Assembly: GCF_003340475.1 (NCBI RefSeq)
Contig: NZ_QBKA01000002.1
Span: 381,501 to 445,500 of the forward strand
Source: Alteripontixanthobacter maritimus
GTDB taxonomy: Bacteria > Pseudomonadota > Alphaproteobacteria > Sphingomonadales > Sphingomonadaceae
DNA length: 64,000 bases
Reading direction: 5' to 3'
This document shows positions 8,410 through 16,238 of this stretch, one piece after another (the first letter of the stretch is position 1; every line of letters starts with the position of its first letter). Below the pieces are notes generated by a model. That model was not told where the DNA came from, did not search any database, and saw nothing but the letters and a program-made list of their open reading frames with translations. The translations under genes and the position numbers were made by a program.

Positions 8410-9798
8410 TCAGTTTTTCTTGAACGGGTTCTTCGGACTTTTGAGAACGACGCGCACCGGAACCGCCTGAAAGCCGAGCTCGCGGCGGATGCCGTTCACC
8501 AGATAGCGCTCGTAACTGGTCGGAAGCGCATCCAGGCGCGTGCCGAATACCACGAAGCGCGGGGGCCGGGTGCCGGCCTGGGTAATGTAGCGCAGCTTGA
8601 TCCGGCGGCCCTTTGGTGCAGGCGGAGGATTGGCAATCAGCGCATCGTCGAACCAACGATTGAGAGCGCCGGTCGGCACACGCTTCGACCAGGTTTCGCG
8701 GATTTCGAACGCCGCACCCAGCATCTGGTCGATGCCCTTTCCGGTCAGCGCGCTGACCGCAAATAACGGCATACCGTGGACCTGCGACAAGCCCTCTTCC
8801 AAGGCAAAACGGATACCATTGAACAGTGAGCTGGCGTCCTCCGCAATGTCCCATTTGTTGATGGCCACGATCAATGCGCGGCCTTCCTCGATCGCCATGC
8901 TGGCGATCTTCAAATCCTGATGTTCCAGCCCCTGCGTCGCATCGAGCAGCAGCACAACCACTTCGGCAAAATCGACCGCCCGCTTCGCATCGGCAACCGA
9001 CATCTTTTCCAGCTTCTCGGTCACGTTGCGTTTCTTGCGCATTCCAGCGGTGTCGATCAGGCGGATTTCGCGCACATCACCGGTGGCCGGGTCTTTCCAT
9101 TCCCAATCGACCGCAATCGAATCGCGGGTAATGCCCGCTTCCGGCCCGGTCAGCAGGCGATCTTCGCCCAGCATCCGGTTGATGAGCGTGGATTTCCCGG
9201 CGTTCGGACGGCCGACAATGGCAAGCTTTAACGGCTGTGCGAGCAGTTCCTCGTCGGACAGTTCTTCGGTGGTCGGCGGGGTGTGCGCGGCTTCTTCGGC
9301 CTTAGCACCGATGACGGGCCACAGCCCTTCGAACAATTCGGCGATGCCCTCACCATGTTCGGCGGAAATGGGGGCAGGCTCTCCAAAACCAAGGGCGTAG
9401 GTTTCCAGAATGCCGCTATCGCCTTCCTTGCCCTCCGCCTTGTTGGCAACCATCACCACCGGCACGTCGTTTGTCCGCAGGTAACGCGCAATTTCCTCGT
9501 CGAGCGGGGTCACCCCGGCGCGCGAATCGATTACGAACAACACCGCATCCGCGCCTTCCAGGCTGGCTTCCGTCTGCTTGCGCATTCGGCCCGGCAGGCT
9601 GGCCGCGTCCTCGTCCTCCCACCCGGCGGTATCGATGACGTCGAATTCCATATTCGCGATAGAGGCCTGCCCAACGCGGCGGTCACGCGTGACGCCCGGC
9701 TGGTCGTCGACGAGCGCAAGCCGCTTGCCTACCAGCCTGTTGAAAAGCGTGGACTTGCCGACATTCGGACGGCCGATGATAATAACTTGGGGACGCAT
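8410..9798 (-). CDS. der: Ribosome biogenesis GTPase Der (EngA)
   Basis: A 462-residue tandem-G-domain GTPase for late assembly of the 50S subunit. G-domain 1 has GRPNVGKS at residues 9-16, DTAGW near 57 and ANKAEGK at about 118-124. G-domain 2 has GRPNAGKS at 196-203, DTAGMRKK near 249 and NKWD. A C-terminal KH-like domain ends in KSPKNPFKKN. The frame is open for 91 more codons upstream, but ATG 9798 starts MRPQVIIIGRPN, the family's N-terminus, so the longer form is rejected. DUF2721 follows 12 bases downstream. Confidence 0.97.
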   Translation of the reverse strand: MRPQVIIIGRPNVGKSTLFNRLVGKRLALVDDQPGVTRDRRVGQASIANMEFDVIDTAGWEDEDAASLPGRMRKQTEASLEGADAVLFVIDSRAGVTPLDEEIARYLRTNDVPVVMVANKAEGKEGDSGILETYALGFGEPAPISAEHGEGIAELFEGLWPVIGAKAEEAAHTPPTTEELSDEELLAQPLKLAIVGRPNAGKSTLINRMLGEDRLLTGPEAGITRDSIAVDWEWKDPATGDVREIRLIDTAGMRKKRNVTEKLEKMSVADAKRAVDFAEVVVLLLDATQGLEHQDLKIASMAIEEGRALIVAINKWDIAEDASSLFNGIRFALEEGLSQVHGMPLFAVSALTGKGIDQMLGAAFEIRETWSKRVPTGALNRWFDDALIANPPPAPKGRRIKLRYITQAGTRPPRFVVFGTRLDALPTSYERYLVNGIRRELGFQAVPVRVVLKSPKNPFKKN

Positions 9799-9940
9799 AA
9801 TGCGCGCCAAGTGGGCGCTATGGTGCGAATTGGCAAGCTTAGTGGTCGGTGAGCCAAGGGAATTGACGAGGGCCAAGATGGCCAATCGTCCCGCATGGTG
9901 AATTCGGGTTAACCACTTTTGGGGGGATGGTTTAAACCCC

Positions 9941-10780
9941 ATGCGGCAAATAACTGCCGGAATGAAACTGCCGGTCCTCAAATTCGTTCCCGCGCTTTTA
10001 ATCAGCGCTGTCGCAATCACCATTTCAGGGGTTGCGCCGCAAGCTGCGGAAGCTTCGGATAACCGGCGCAATGCTGGCGCGATCCGGTCTGGGGAGCTGC
10101 CGCCCTATCTCCAATGCGTGCCTTATGCGCGCCAGATTTCCGGCATTCGAATTTTCGGCGACGCGCATACCTGGTGGAGCCAGGCCGCGGGGCGGTTCGA
10201 ACGAGGCACGCGTCCGCGTATCGGTGCCGTTATGGCGTTCCAGCCGCACCGCAAGATGCGGCTCGGCCATGTCGCTGCGGTTAGCCGAGTGATCGATTCG
10301 CGCACCGTACTGCTCAAACATTCCAACTGGTCGCCCATTAACGGCAGGCGCGGTCAGATCGAGGACGATGTACGCGCAATCGACGTGTCGCCGAACAATG
10401 ATTGGAGCCAGGTTCGGGTGTGGTATCACCCGCTACAGGCGCTGGGCAAAACCGCGTGGCCGGTTCACGGGTTCATATACAACGGCAATCACAAAGGGGG
10501 TGCGAAACCCGGCCGGCAGTTCGACAGCAAGCGCATCGCCCGGGTGGCGCCCTTCAAGCCTGCCGCGTTGCATCCGGCCCGCGCACAATCCAGCCGCGCT
10601 TTTTTAAGCGCGTTCGGCAATCTCGACGCGGTGAAGAAACCGGCCACACGTTCCGCCGTTCGCAATGTGCGTACGGCACCGCATACGGCTCCTCCGGCGC
10701 GCATTGTCAAAGCCATGCTGAAGCCGAAGAGCCAGTCGCAGCAGGACCGCGTGGCAGCTGCCATTTCTCGCTACGACTGA
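9941..10780 (+). CDS. Secreted CHAP-domain protein
   Basis: A 279-residue exported protein. The hydrophobic signal (residues 8-36) ends near QAAEA. A CHAP amidase/peptidase domain covers about 50-150, with Cys59 in LQCVPYAR, His110 in RLGHVAAVS and Asn129 in KHSNWS as the expected catalytic set. CHAP enzymes cut amide bonds in peptidoglycan stem peptides. The C-terminal 130 residues are basic and Ala/Pro-rich without a recognised domain; they might bind the wall. A second ATG at 9962 would also leave a full signal peptide. It is transcribed away from der. Its substrate here is inferred from the family. Confidence 0.82.
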   Translation: MRQITAGMKLPVLKFVPALLISAVAITISGVAPQAAEASDNRRNAGAIRSGELPPYLQCVPYARQISGIRIFGDAHTWWSQAAGRFERGTRPRIGAVMAFQPHRKMRLGHVAAVSRVIDSRTVLLKHSNWSPINGRRGQIEDDVRAIDVSPNNDWSQVRVWYHPLQALGKTAWPVHGFIYNGNHKGGAKPGRQFDSKRIARVAPFKPAALHPARAQSSRAFLSAFGNLDAVKKPATRSAVRNVRTAPHTAPPARIVKAMLKPKSQSQQDRVAAAISRYD

Positions 10781-10808
10781 CCGTGCGCGGCACCAAAGCC
10801 GCACCAGT

Positions 10809-11144
10809 TCAGGCTTTTGCGACAGGCGGACTGTCGCCCAGATCCTCGAACCAAGCTTCGACGGAGCCGTTCAGCTTCAGTGTCAGCGGCTGACCTTTGC
10901 GGTCCATCGTCTTGCCGGCCTGCACGCGCACCCAACCTTCGGCAATATCGTATTCTTCGATATCGGTGCGGACACGATCCTTGAACCGGATGCCGACGCC
11001 GCGCTGCAGGGCAGGTTCGTTGAAATGCTTGCTGCGCGGATTGACCGACAGCTGCATGGGCGGAACGTCGGGTGTGTTCGCGCCTTCTGTGACGCTGTCT
11101 GTCGCATTGGTTTCGGAAGCGGTTTCGGAATTGTTCTCGGTCAT
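10809..11144 (-). CDS. DUF3297 family small protein
   Basis: A 111-residue cytoplasmic protein. The first 28 residues are Ser/Thr/Glu/Asn-rich and probably disordered. The conserved core from about 32 has LSVNPRSKHFNE, then GIRFKDRVRTDIEEYDIAEGWVR and a short Lys/Gly turn ending in SVEAWFEDL, typical of DUF3297. Some databases wrongly label this family glutathione peroxidase; there is no Cys or Sec. Function is unknown. It is a single gene converging with the CHAP gene. Confidence 0.82.
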   Translation of the reverse strand: MTENNSETASETNATDSVTEGANTPDVPPMQLSVNPRSKHFNEPALQRGVGIRFKDRVRTDIEEYDIAEGWVRVQAGKTMDRKGQPLTLKLNGSVEAWFEDLGDSPPVAKA

Positions 11145-11212
11145 AGGGCGCGCACCTAATCCCGCCTGCCGTGTTGGGCAAGACTTATGGGGCAGGGTGC
11201 GCCAAGGATCGC

Positions 11213-11239
11213 TTGCCCTTTTGCGCCCGCCATTATAGA
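11213..11239 (+). promoter_or_regulatory. Possible promoter upstream of tRNA-Leu
   Basis: TTGCCC at 11213-11218 and TATAGA at 11234-11239 are separated by 15 bases, slightly short. The site lies 56 bases before the tRNA. It could also drive trigger factor transcription through the tRNA. Weak call. Confidence 0.3.
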
Positions 11240-11294
11240 GGCGGCGACTTCACCGCGGGGGCGTTTGCCCTCGCGTTTTGTTTCGTTCAAGCTC

Positions 11295-11379
11295 GCGGGC
11301 GTGGCGGAATTGGTAGACGCGCTGGTTTTAGGTACCAGTATCGCAAGATGTGGGGGTTCGAGTCCCTTCGCCCGCACCA
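11295..11379 (+). tRNA. tRNA-Leu (anticodon UAG)
   Basis: An 85-base class II tRNA with encoded CCA. The acceptor stem pairs GCGGGCG (11295-11301) with CGCCCGC (11369-11375), followed by discriminator A and CCA. The anticodon arm CTGGT-TTTAGGT-ACCAG puts TAG at the anticodon position, reading CUN codons. The T arm is GGGGG-TTCGAGT-CCCTT with the usual TTCGA, and the long variable arm has the stem TCGCAAGATG expected for Leu. Trigger factor follows at 11484. Confidence 0.97.
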
Positions 11380-11483
11380 GTTTCAGCTTCCGCTGGCCCG
11401 TTCCGCGCCCGGCCGTCAATCTGGCTGGGACAATCGCAGTTCATTGCAGTTCACAGCATTTCACAAAGGTTCCAAACCGCGCC

Positions 11484-13070
11484 ATGCAGATCAAAGAGAC
11501 CGCCAGCGAAGGCCTCAAGCACTCCTACGAAGTGACCATTCCCGCCAAGGATATCGAAGCCAAGATCGATGCCGAAGTGAAGAAGATCGCGCCGCAGGTG
11601 CAGATGCCCGGCTTCCGTCCCGGCAAGGTGCCGGCAAATCTGGTGCGCAAGATGCACGGCGAACAGCTGCATGGTCAGGTCGTGAACGACATGATCCGCG
11701 ATTCGGTCGACGGTCTGATCAAGGACAAGAAGCTGCGCCCCGCGATGCAGCCCAATGTGCAGTTCGGTGACGGGTATGAGCAGGGCAAGGATGCCACGCT
11801 GACCGTGGATCTGGAAACACTGCCCGACATTTCTGCTCCCGATACCGATGGGATGAAGCTTGAAAAACTGAATGTGCCGGTGACGGACGAGCAGGTGGAC
11901 GAATCGCTCCAGAACATCGCCGCGCAGCAAAAAAGCTACAAGGACGCGCCGAAATCGAAAAAGGCTGGCGACGGCGATCAGCTGATCATCGATTTCACCG
12001 GCAGCGTGGACGGTGTTGAATTCGAAGGCGGCAAGGCCGAAGCGGCTCCGCTCGTTATCGGGTCCGGGCAGTTCATCCCCGGCTTCGAAGAACAGCTTAC
12101 GGGTGCGAAAACCGGCGATGAGAAAACCATCACCGTAACCTTCCCCGAAGATTATCCGGCCGAGAATCTGAAGGGCAAGGAAGCCCAGTTCGCCATCGTG
12201 GTGCAGCAGGTAAAGGTCGAGGACGAAACCAAGCTCGACGACGAATTCGCCAAGCAACTCGGCCTCGACGGTATCGACAAGCTGAAGGAATTGCTGCGCG
12301 GCCAGCTGGAGCAGGAAACTGCCGGCCTCACCCGCACACAGATGAAGCGGCAGTTGCTCGACAAGCTGGCTTCGGGGCATGACTTCGAGGTGCCGCAGGG
12401 CATGGTCGATGCCGAGTTCGAACAGATCTGGCAGCAGCTTCAGCAGGAAGCCGCACGGGACGAGAACCCGGAAGAAACCATGAAGGAAATCGAGAGCGAG
12501 AAGGACGAGTATCGCTCCATCGCCGAACGCCGTGTGCGCCTCGGCCTGCTGCTATCCGAGATTGGCCAGAAAAACGGCGTACAGGTCACCCAGCAGGAAA
12601 TGCAGACGCTGATCCAGCAGGCTGTGCAGCAGTACCCGGAAGACCAGCGCGAACGCTTCCTGGAAATCATCCGCACGAACGAAATGGCCGCCGCCCAGCT
12701 GCGCGCGCCGCTTTATGAAGACAAGGTCGTCGATTTCCTGTTCGACAAGGCTGACATCACAGACCGCGAAGTGACGCGCGAGGAGCTGGAAGCCGCCATC
12801 GAAGCGGACGAGGCGGAAGACGCCAAGCCTGCCAAGAAGAAGGCTGCGCCAAAGAAGAAGGCCGCGGCGAAGAAGGCCGATGGCAAGAAAGAAGCGCCAG
12901 AAAAGGGTGCGGCCAAATCGGGCGACGACAAGAAGGCGCCTGCCAAGAAGCCGGCAGCCAAGAAATCGCCGGCGAAAAAAGCTGATGGCGAGGCCTCCGT
13001 GAAAAAGCCTGCGGCCAAAAAGGCTCCCGTCAAGAAGCCTGCCGCGAAGAAGGCGGCTACCAAAAAATAG
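11484..13070 (+). CDS. tig: Trigger factor with long Lys/Ala/Pro-rich tail
   Basis: Ribosome-associated chaperone and prolyl isomerase, 528 residues. The ribosome-binding domain is N-terminal (residues 1 to about 140) with the family FRPGKVPANLV signature loop. An FKBP-like domain with DQLIIDFTGSVDG and FIPGFEEQL spans about 150-240, and the helical C-terminal domain runs to about 445. After that come roughly 80 residues of repeated PAKK and AAKK blocks, like histone H1 or the tails of some alphaproteobacterial proteins; the standard protein is about 430-450 residues. The frame extends upstream through the tRNA, but ATG 11484 (MQIKETASEGLKHSYEV) is the family start. Confidence 0.96.
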   Translation: MQIKETASEGLKHSYEVTIPAKDIEAKIDAEVKKIAPQVQMPGFRPGKVPANLVRKMHGEQLHGQVVNDMIRDSVDGLIKDKKLRPAMQPNVQFGDGYEQGKDATLTVDLETLPDISAPDTDGMKLEKLNVPVTDEQVDESLQNIAAQQKSYKDAPKSKKAGDGDQLIIDFTGSVDGVEFEGGKAEAAPLVIGSGQFIPGFEEQLTGAKTGDEKTITVTFPEDYPAENLKGKEAQFAIVVQQVKVEDETKLDDEFAKQLGLDGIDKLKELLRGQLEQETAGLTRTQMKRQLLDKLASGHDFEVPQGMVDAEFEQIWQQLQQEAARDENPEETMKEIESEKDEYRSIAERRVRLGLLLSEIGQKNGVQVTQQEMQTLIQQAVQQYPEDQRERFLEIIRTNEMAAAQLRAPLYEDKVVDFLFDKADITDREVTREELEAAIEADEAEDAKPAKKKAAPKKKAAAKKADGKKEAPEKGAAKSGDDKKAPAKKPAAKKSPAKKADGEASVKKPAAKKAPVKKPAAKKAATKK

Positions 13071-13093
13071 CGCAGCGTTCCGGCGTTGCCGAG

Positions 13094-13136
13094 CGGCCCG
13101 CTATTCCCTTTCGGAATAGCGGGCCGTTCTTATTTT
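13094..13136 (+). terminator. Intrinsic terminator of tig
   Basis: A perfect 14-base-pair stem, CGGCCCGCTATTCC at 13094-13107 with GGAATAGCGGGCCG at 13113-13126, loop CTTTC, followed by TTCTTATTTT. It lies 24 bases after the tig stop. Confidence 0.92.
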
Positions 13137-13234
13137 GCACGTGGACGGGTTGGATGGACTGCTATCTGGCTGTCGTTTCTCGAATGTCAGCCCAGATACC
13201 TGTCAGGAAAGCATCTCGTCGGCATTCCCGTACC

Positions 13235-14572
13235 CTATCGCGCGTCGGGCGAATGGCCCATCATGTCCTCTTCCTGCCCATGATGGATATGGGCCTTGCG
13301 CCGTTCGACCCAACGGATGATCGGCCCAGCGCTCATGCCGTGGATCACTATGGAGGCGAGGATGGTAAAAGATACCGTTGCCCACAGGACTGGCAATTGC
13401 GGAAAGGTGGCATGGGTCTGGCCGTAAGCGAGGTAATAGATCGACCCCATGCCGCGCACGCCGAGGAACGCGATTGCCAATTTACCGGGCCATTGGGACC
13501 GGCAGTTCAGCTCAGCGAGTAAGCCGGAAAGCGGGCGGATGACGAAGATCAGCGTCAGGCCGACCAGCGCGGCAGGCCAGGTCAGCGCGCTGAGTACCCC
13601 GCTTGCCAGCATTGCGCCGAACCCGAAGAGAACCGCCACCAGCACGATCTGTTCGATCTGGTCGATGAAGTGGTGGGTGATCTTGTGATAACGGCTGCGC
13701 GCCTCCCGCTGGCGGGCCGTAACCGCGCCGACGAACACGGCGAGGAAGCCGTATCCTTCGACCACTTCGGCCAATCCATAGGCGAGCAACAGCGTGCCGA
13801 GCACCACCAGCCCTTCGCTGGTCGAGTATTTAGGTGCGTCGCTTTCCACATCCTCCATCGGTGCGTCGGCTTCGCGTTCGAACACGTACCATGCGCCCCA
13901 GCGGCCTACTGCGTAGCCCACGATGCAGCCTACCGCGATACGCCAGATTACGTCGAACGCGGTCCATTGCAGTAGGGTGTAATTGAGGTCGCTGCCCAAT
14001 GCGGTAATCCCGACCAGCGCGATGGCGAGATAGGTGAAAGGAAAGGCCAGTCCGTCATTCACACCGGCCTCCACCGTCAGCGAAAATCGCACGTCGTGGC
14101 GCTTGTTCTCACCAGGCGGGCCAACCTGCACGCTGCGGGCGAGCACTGGATCGGTCGGGGCCAGGGCCGCACCAAGCAACACGGCGGAAGCAGGAGCAAG
14201 GCCCAATGCCCACCAGCCAAGCAACGCCACCAGCGCGATGGTCAGCGGCATGGCGATTGCCAGCAGCGGCCAGATCTGGCTCCAGTTTTTCCAGCTGACC
14301 GGCCGGTCGATCGCAATCCCCGCTGCCATCAGCGAAGCGATCACGATAAACTCCGTCACATATTCCAGCGCAATGGCATCGAACCCGTCCATGGCCGGAT
14401 TGAGTACCGGCAAGCCTATCGGAAGCGAGAAAACGAGAAATCCTGCAGCCACATAGACCAGCGGCAGGGACAGCCAGTATTTCGCCAGCTTCCGTTCCAG
14501 GCCTACGGCAAGCACCAGTCCCACCCCAAACAGGATGAACAGCAGGATGCGCGGATCGAAATCCAGTGGCAT
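13235..14572 (-). CDS. Cation:proton antiporter, CPA1 (NhaP-like)
   Basis: A 445-residue polytopic inner-membrane protein with about 12 hydrophobic segments. The CPA signatures are LAPTDPVLARSVQVGPP (TDP unwound helix) and EAGVNDGLAFPF (the ND pair that binds Na+ or K+ and protons). The family exchanges Na+ or K+ for H+. A soluble linker with acidic residues follows the middle, and a His-rich short tail (KAHIHHGQEEDMMGH) ends the protein. Its ATG overlaps the TGA of the upstream amidase gene by one base, so the two are translationally coupled. The cation preferred cannot be read from the sequence. Confidence 0.9.
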   Translation of the reverse strand: MPLDFDPRILLFILFGVGLVLAVGLERKLAKYWLSLPLVYVAAGFLVFSLPIGLPVLNPAMDGFDAIALEYVTEFIVIASLMAAGIAIDRPVSWKNWSQIWPLLAIAMPLTIALVALLGWWALGLAPASAVLLGAALAPTDPVLARSVQVGPPGENKRHDVRFSLTVEAGVNDGLAFPFTYLAIALVGITALGSDLNYTLLQWTAFDVIWRIAVGCIVGYAVGRWGAWYVFEREADAPMEDVESDAPKYSTSEGLVVLGTLLLAYGLAEVVEGYGFLAVFVGAVTARQREARSRYHKITHHFIDQIEQIVLVAVLFGFGAMLASGVLSALTWPAALVGLTLIFVIRPLSGLLAELNCRSQWPGKLAIAFLGVRGMGSIYYLAYGQTHATFPQLPVLWATVSFTILASIVIHGMSAGPIIRWVERRKAHIHHGQEEDMMGHSPDAR

Positions 14573-16176
14573 CAGTTAGACCCCGCGTCGGAGCGCCAGG
14601 GCTGATAGGTCGGTTCTGGAAGATCAGCGGAACGCGCGCGCTCGTAAGCCGCACCTGCTTTCAACACGGTATGATCGTCCCACTTCGCGCCCAGCAGGCT
14701 GAGGCCGACGGGCAGGCCCTCCACGTGGCCCATGGGCACCGTCAGATGCGGTGAGCCAGCGATGGCGGCGGGCGATCCGAATCCGATGCTGCCGTTGAAA
14801 GCATCCCCGTTTACGAGGTCGCTGACCCATGCCGGACCCCGGGTGGGAGCCACCAGCAGCGCGACATTGTGCTGCTCCATCAGTGTCTCGGTCGTTTCAG
14901 GGCCGGCAAGGCGTAAGGCCGTGGCGCGATCCTTGCGGTATTGATCGGCGTCCGTCTTCGCGTCGGCATCGATGAATATGCTTTGCCCGAACCAGCGCAG
15001 TTCGCGATCCGCATTGGCTGTGTTGAAGGCGATCAGGTCGGCCAGGCTACGCGGTGTGTCGCGGCCTTCGATATCCGGGATGGAGCGTAGATATTTGCCC
15101 ATCTCCTCCCGCAATTCGTACAATAACACGCCGTAGCTGGCGCCATACATGGCCGCATCCGGTTCGAACTCGATATCCACCAGCACCGCGCCTGCACGCT
15201 CCATATCGGCCAATGCGGTTTCGAACACCGCAGCCACGCGCGGATCGTCGCCGGTCTGTCTGCGCATCACGCCGATGCGCATGCCGCCAAGCGATGCGGT
15301 GTCGAGCCCGGAGGCGTAGTCCGTGTTCCGGTCGATGCGCGGCGAGAGGGTGATGCTATCCTCCTCGTCCGGCCCGGCCATGGCGCCCAGCAGCATGGCG
15401 GCGTCCTTGACGCTGCGCGCCATCGGACCGGCAGTATCCTGCGTGCTGGAGATCGGTACGATGTGGCGGCGGCTGATAACGCCGACGCTGGGCTTGAAGC
15501 CTACCACACCGTTCATGCTGGCGGGGCAGGTGATGGATCCGTTGGTCTCGGTGCCGATTGCGGCCCAGGCGAAGCCCGCCGCAACCGCCGCCCCGCTGCC
15601 CGAAGACGATCCGCAGGAATTGCGATCGGTGGCGTGGGGGTTCTTCACCAGCCCACCCACTGCGCTCCACCCGCTGGTGGAGTCATTGTCGCGGATATTG
15701 GCCCATTCGCTCAAGTTTGTCTTGCCCAGAACAACAGCACCTGCGCGGCGCATGTTGGCGATCAGCGGCGCGTCGCGGCCGGTCATATTGCCTGCCAGCG
15801 CCAGACTGCCGGCGGTCGTGGGCAGCTCGCGCGTTTCGATGTTGTCTTTCACCAGCACCGTCCGCCCGGCGAGCGGGAGGCCCGCCATCTGAGCCATGTT
15901 GGCATCCTGCGCTGCGTTAGGATTGACCGCGATGACTGCATTCAGTTGCGGGCCGGCATCGTCCAGCAGGGCAATGCGGCGCATATAGCGGGTCGCTTCG
16001 TCATAGGCATTGCGGTCCAGCATCACCGGTTCGTTGAACCGTTCGTAACTGGCGACCTGCCGCGCGGCGGAAGGGGCAGGATTGTCGATCGTCGTAAAGC
16101 TGACGCAGCCGCCCATTGTCAGAGCGATTGCGGTTGCGATTGTCTTGGTGAAGCGGGCGGGCGTCTGGAAGGTCAT
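14572..16176 (-). CDS. Amidase-signature family hydrolase, exported
   Basis: A 534-residue Ser-Ser-Lys amidase. Catalytic residues fit Lys110 (VLVKDN), the cis-Ser at about 191 (CGSSSGSG) and nucleophile Ser214 (NGSITCPAS). The N-terminus has a hydrophobic stretch ending MGGCVSF, a probable lipobox at Cys24, so the enzyme is probably outside the cytoplasm. It is clearly distinct from GatA at 54204, which is cytoplasmic and shorter. The likely reaction is hydrolysis of a carboxamide; the substrate is unknown. Its stop overlaps the antiporter start, and a TonB-dependent receptor lies 62 bases upstream on the same strand, so an uptake-and-cleave unit is possible but unproven. Confidence 0.88.
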   Translation of the reverse strand: MTFQTPARFTKTIATAIALTMGGCVSFTTIDNPAPSAARQVASYERFNEPVMLDRNAYDEATRYMRRIALLDDAGPQLNAVIAVNPNAAQDANMAQMAGLPLAGRTVLVKDNIETRELPTTAGSLALAGNMTGRDAPLIANMRRAGAVVLGKTNLSEWANIRDNDSTSGWSAVGGLVKNPHATDRNSCGSSSGSGAAVAAGFAWAAIGTETNGSITCPASMNGVVGFKPSVGVISRRHIVPISSTQDTAGPMARSVKDAAMLLGAMAGPDEEDSITLSPRIDRNTDYASGLDTASLGGMRIGVMRRQTGDDPRVAAVFETALADMERAGAVLVDIEFEPDAAMYGASYGVLLYELREEMGKYLRSIPDIEGRDTPRSLADLIAFNTANADRELRWFGQSIFIDADAKTDADQYRKDRATALRLAGPETTETLMEQHNVALLVAPTRGPAWVSDLVNGDAFNGSIGFGSPAAIAGSPHLTVPMGHVEGLPVGLSLLGAKWDDHTVLKAGAAYERARSADLPEPTYQPWRSDAGSN

Positions 16177-16238
16177 CGATGCACCATGGCAGGCCGCCCC
16201 GGCGATGCAAGCATGACCCGCGTCCGCTAGCCTGAAAG

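Noticed and set aside
9799-10071. 91-codon extension of Der
   Set aside because: Not homologous to Der; ATG 9798 begins the conserved first P-loop strand.
11187-11483. N-terminal extension of trigger factor
   Set aside because: This stretch overlaps tRNA-Leu; the family start MQIKETASEG is at 11484.
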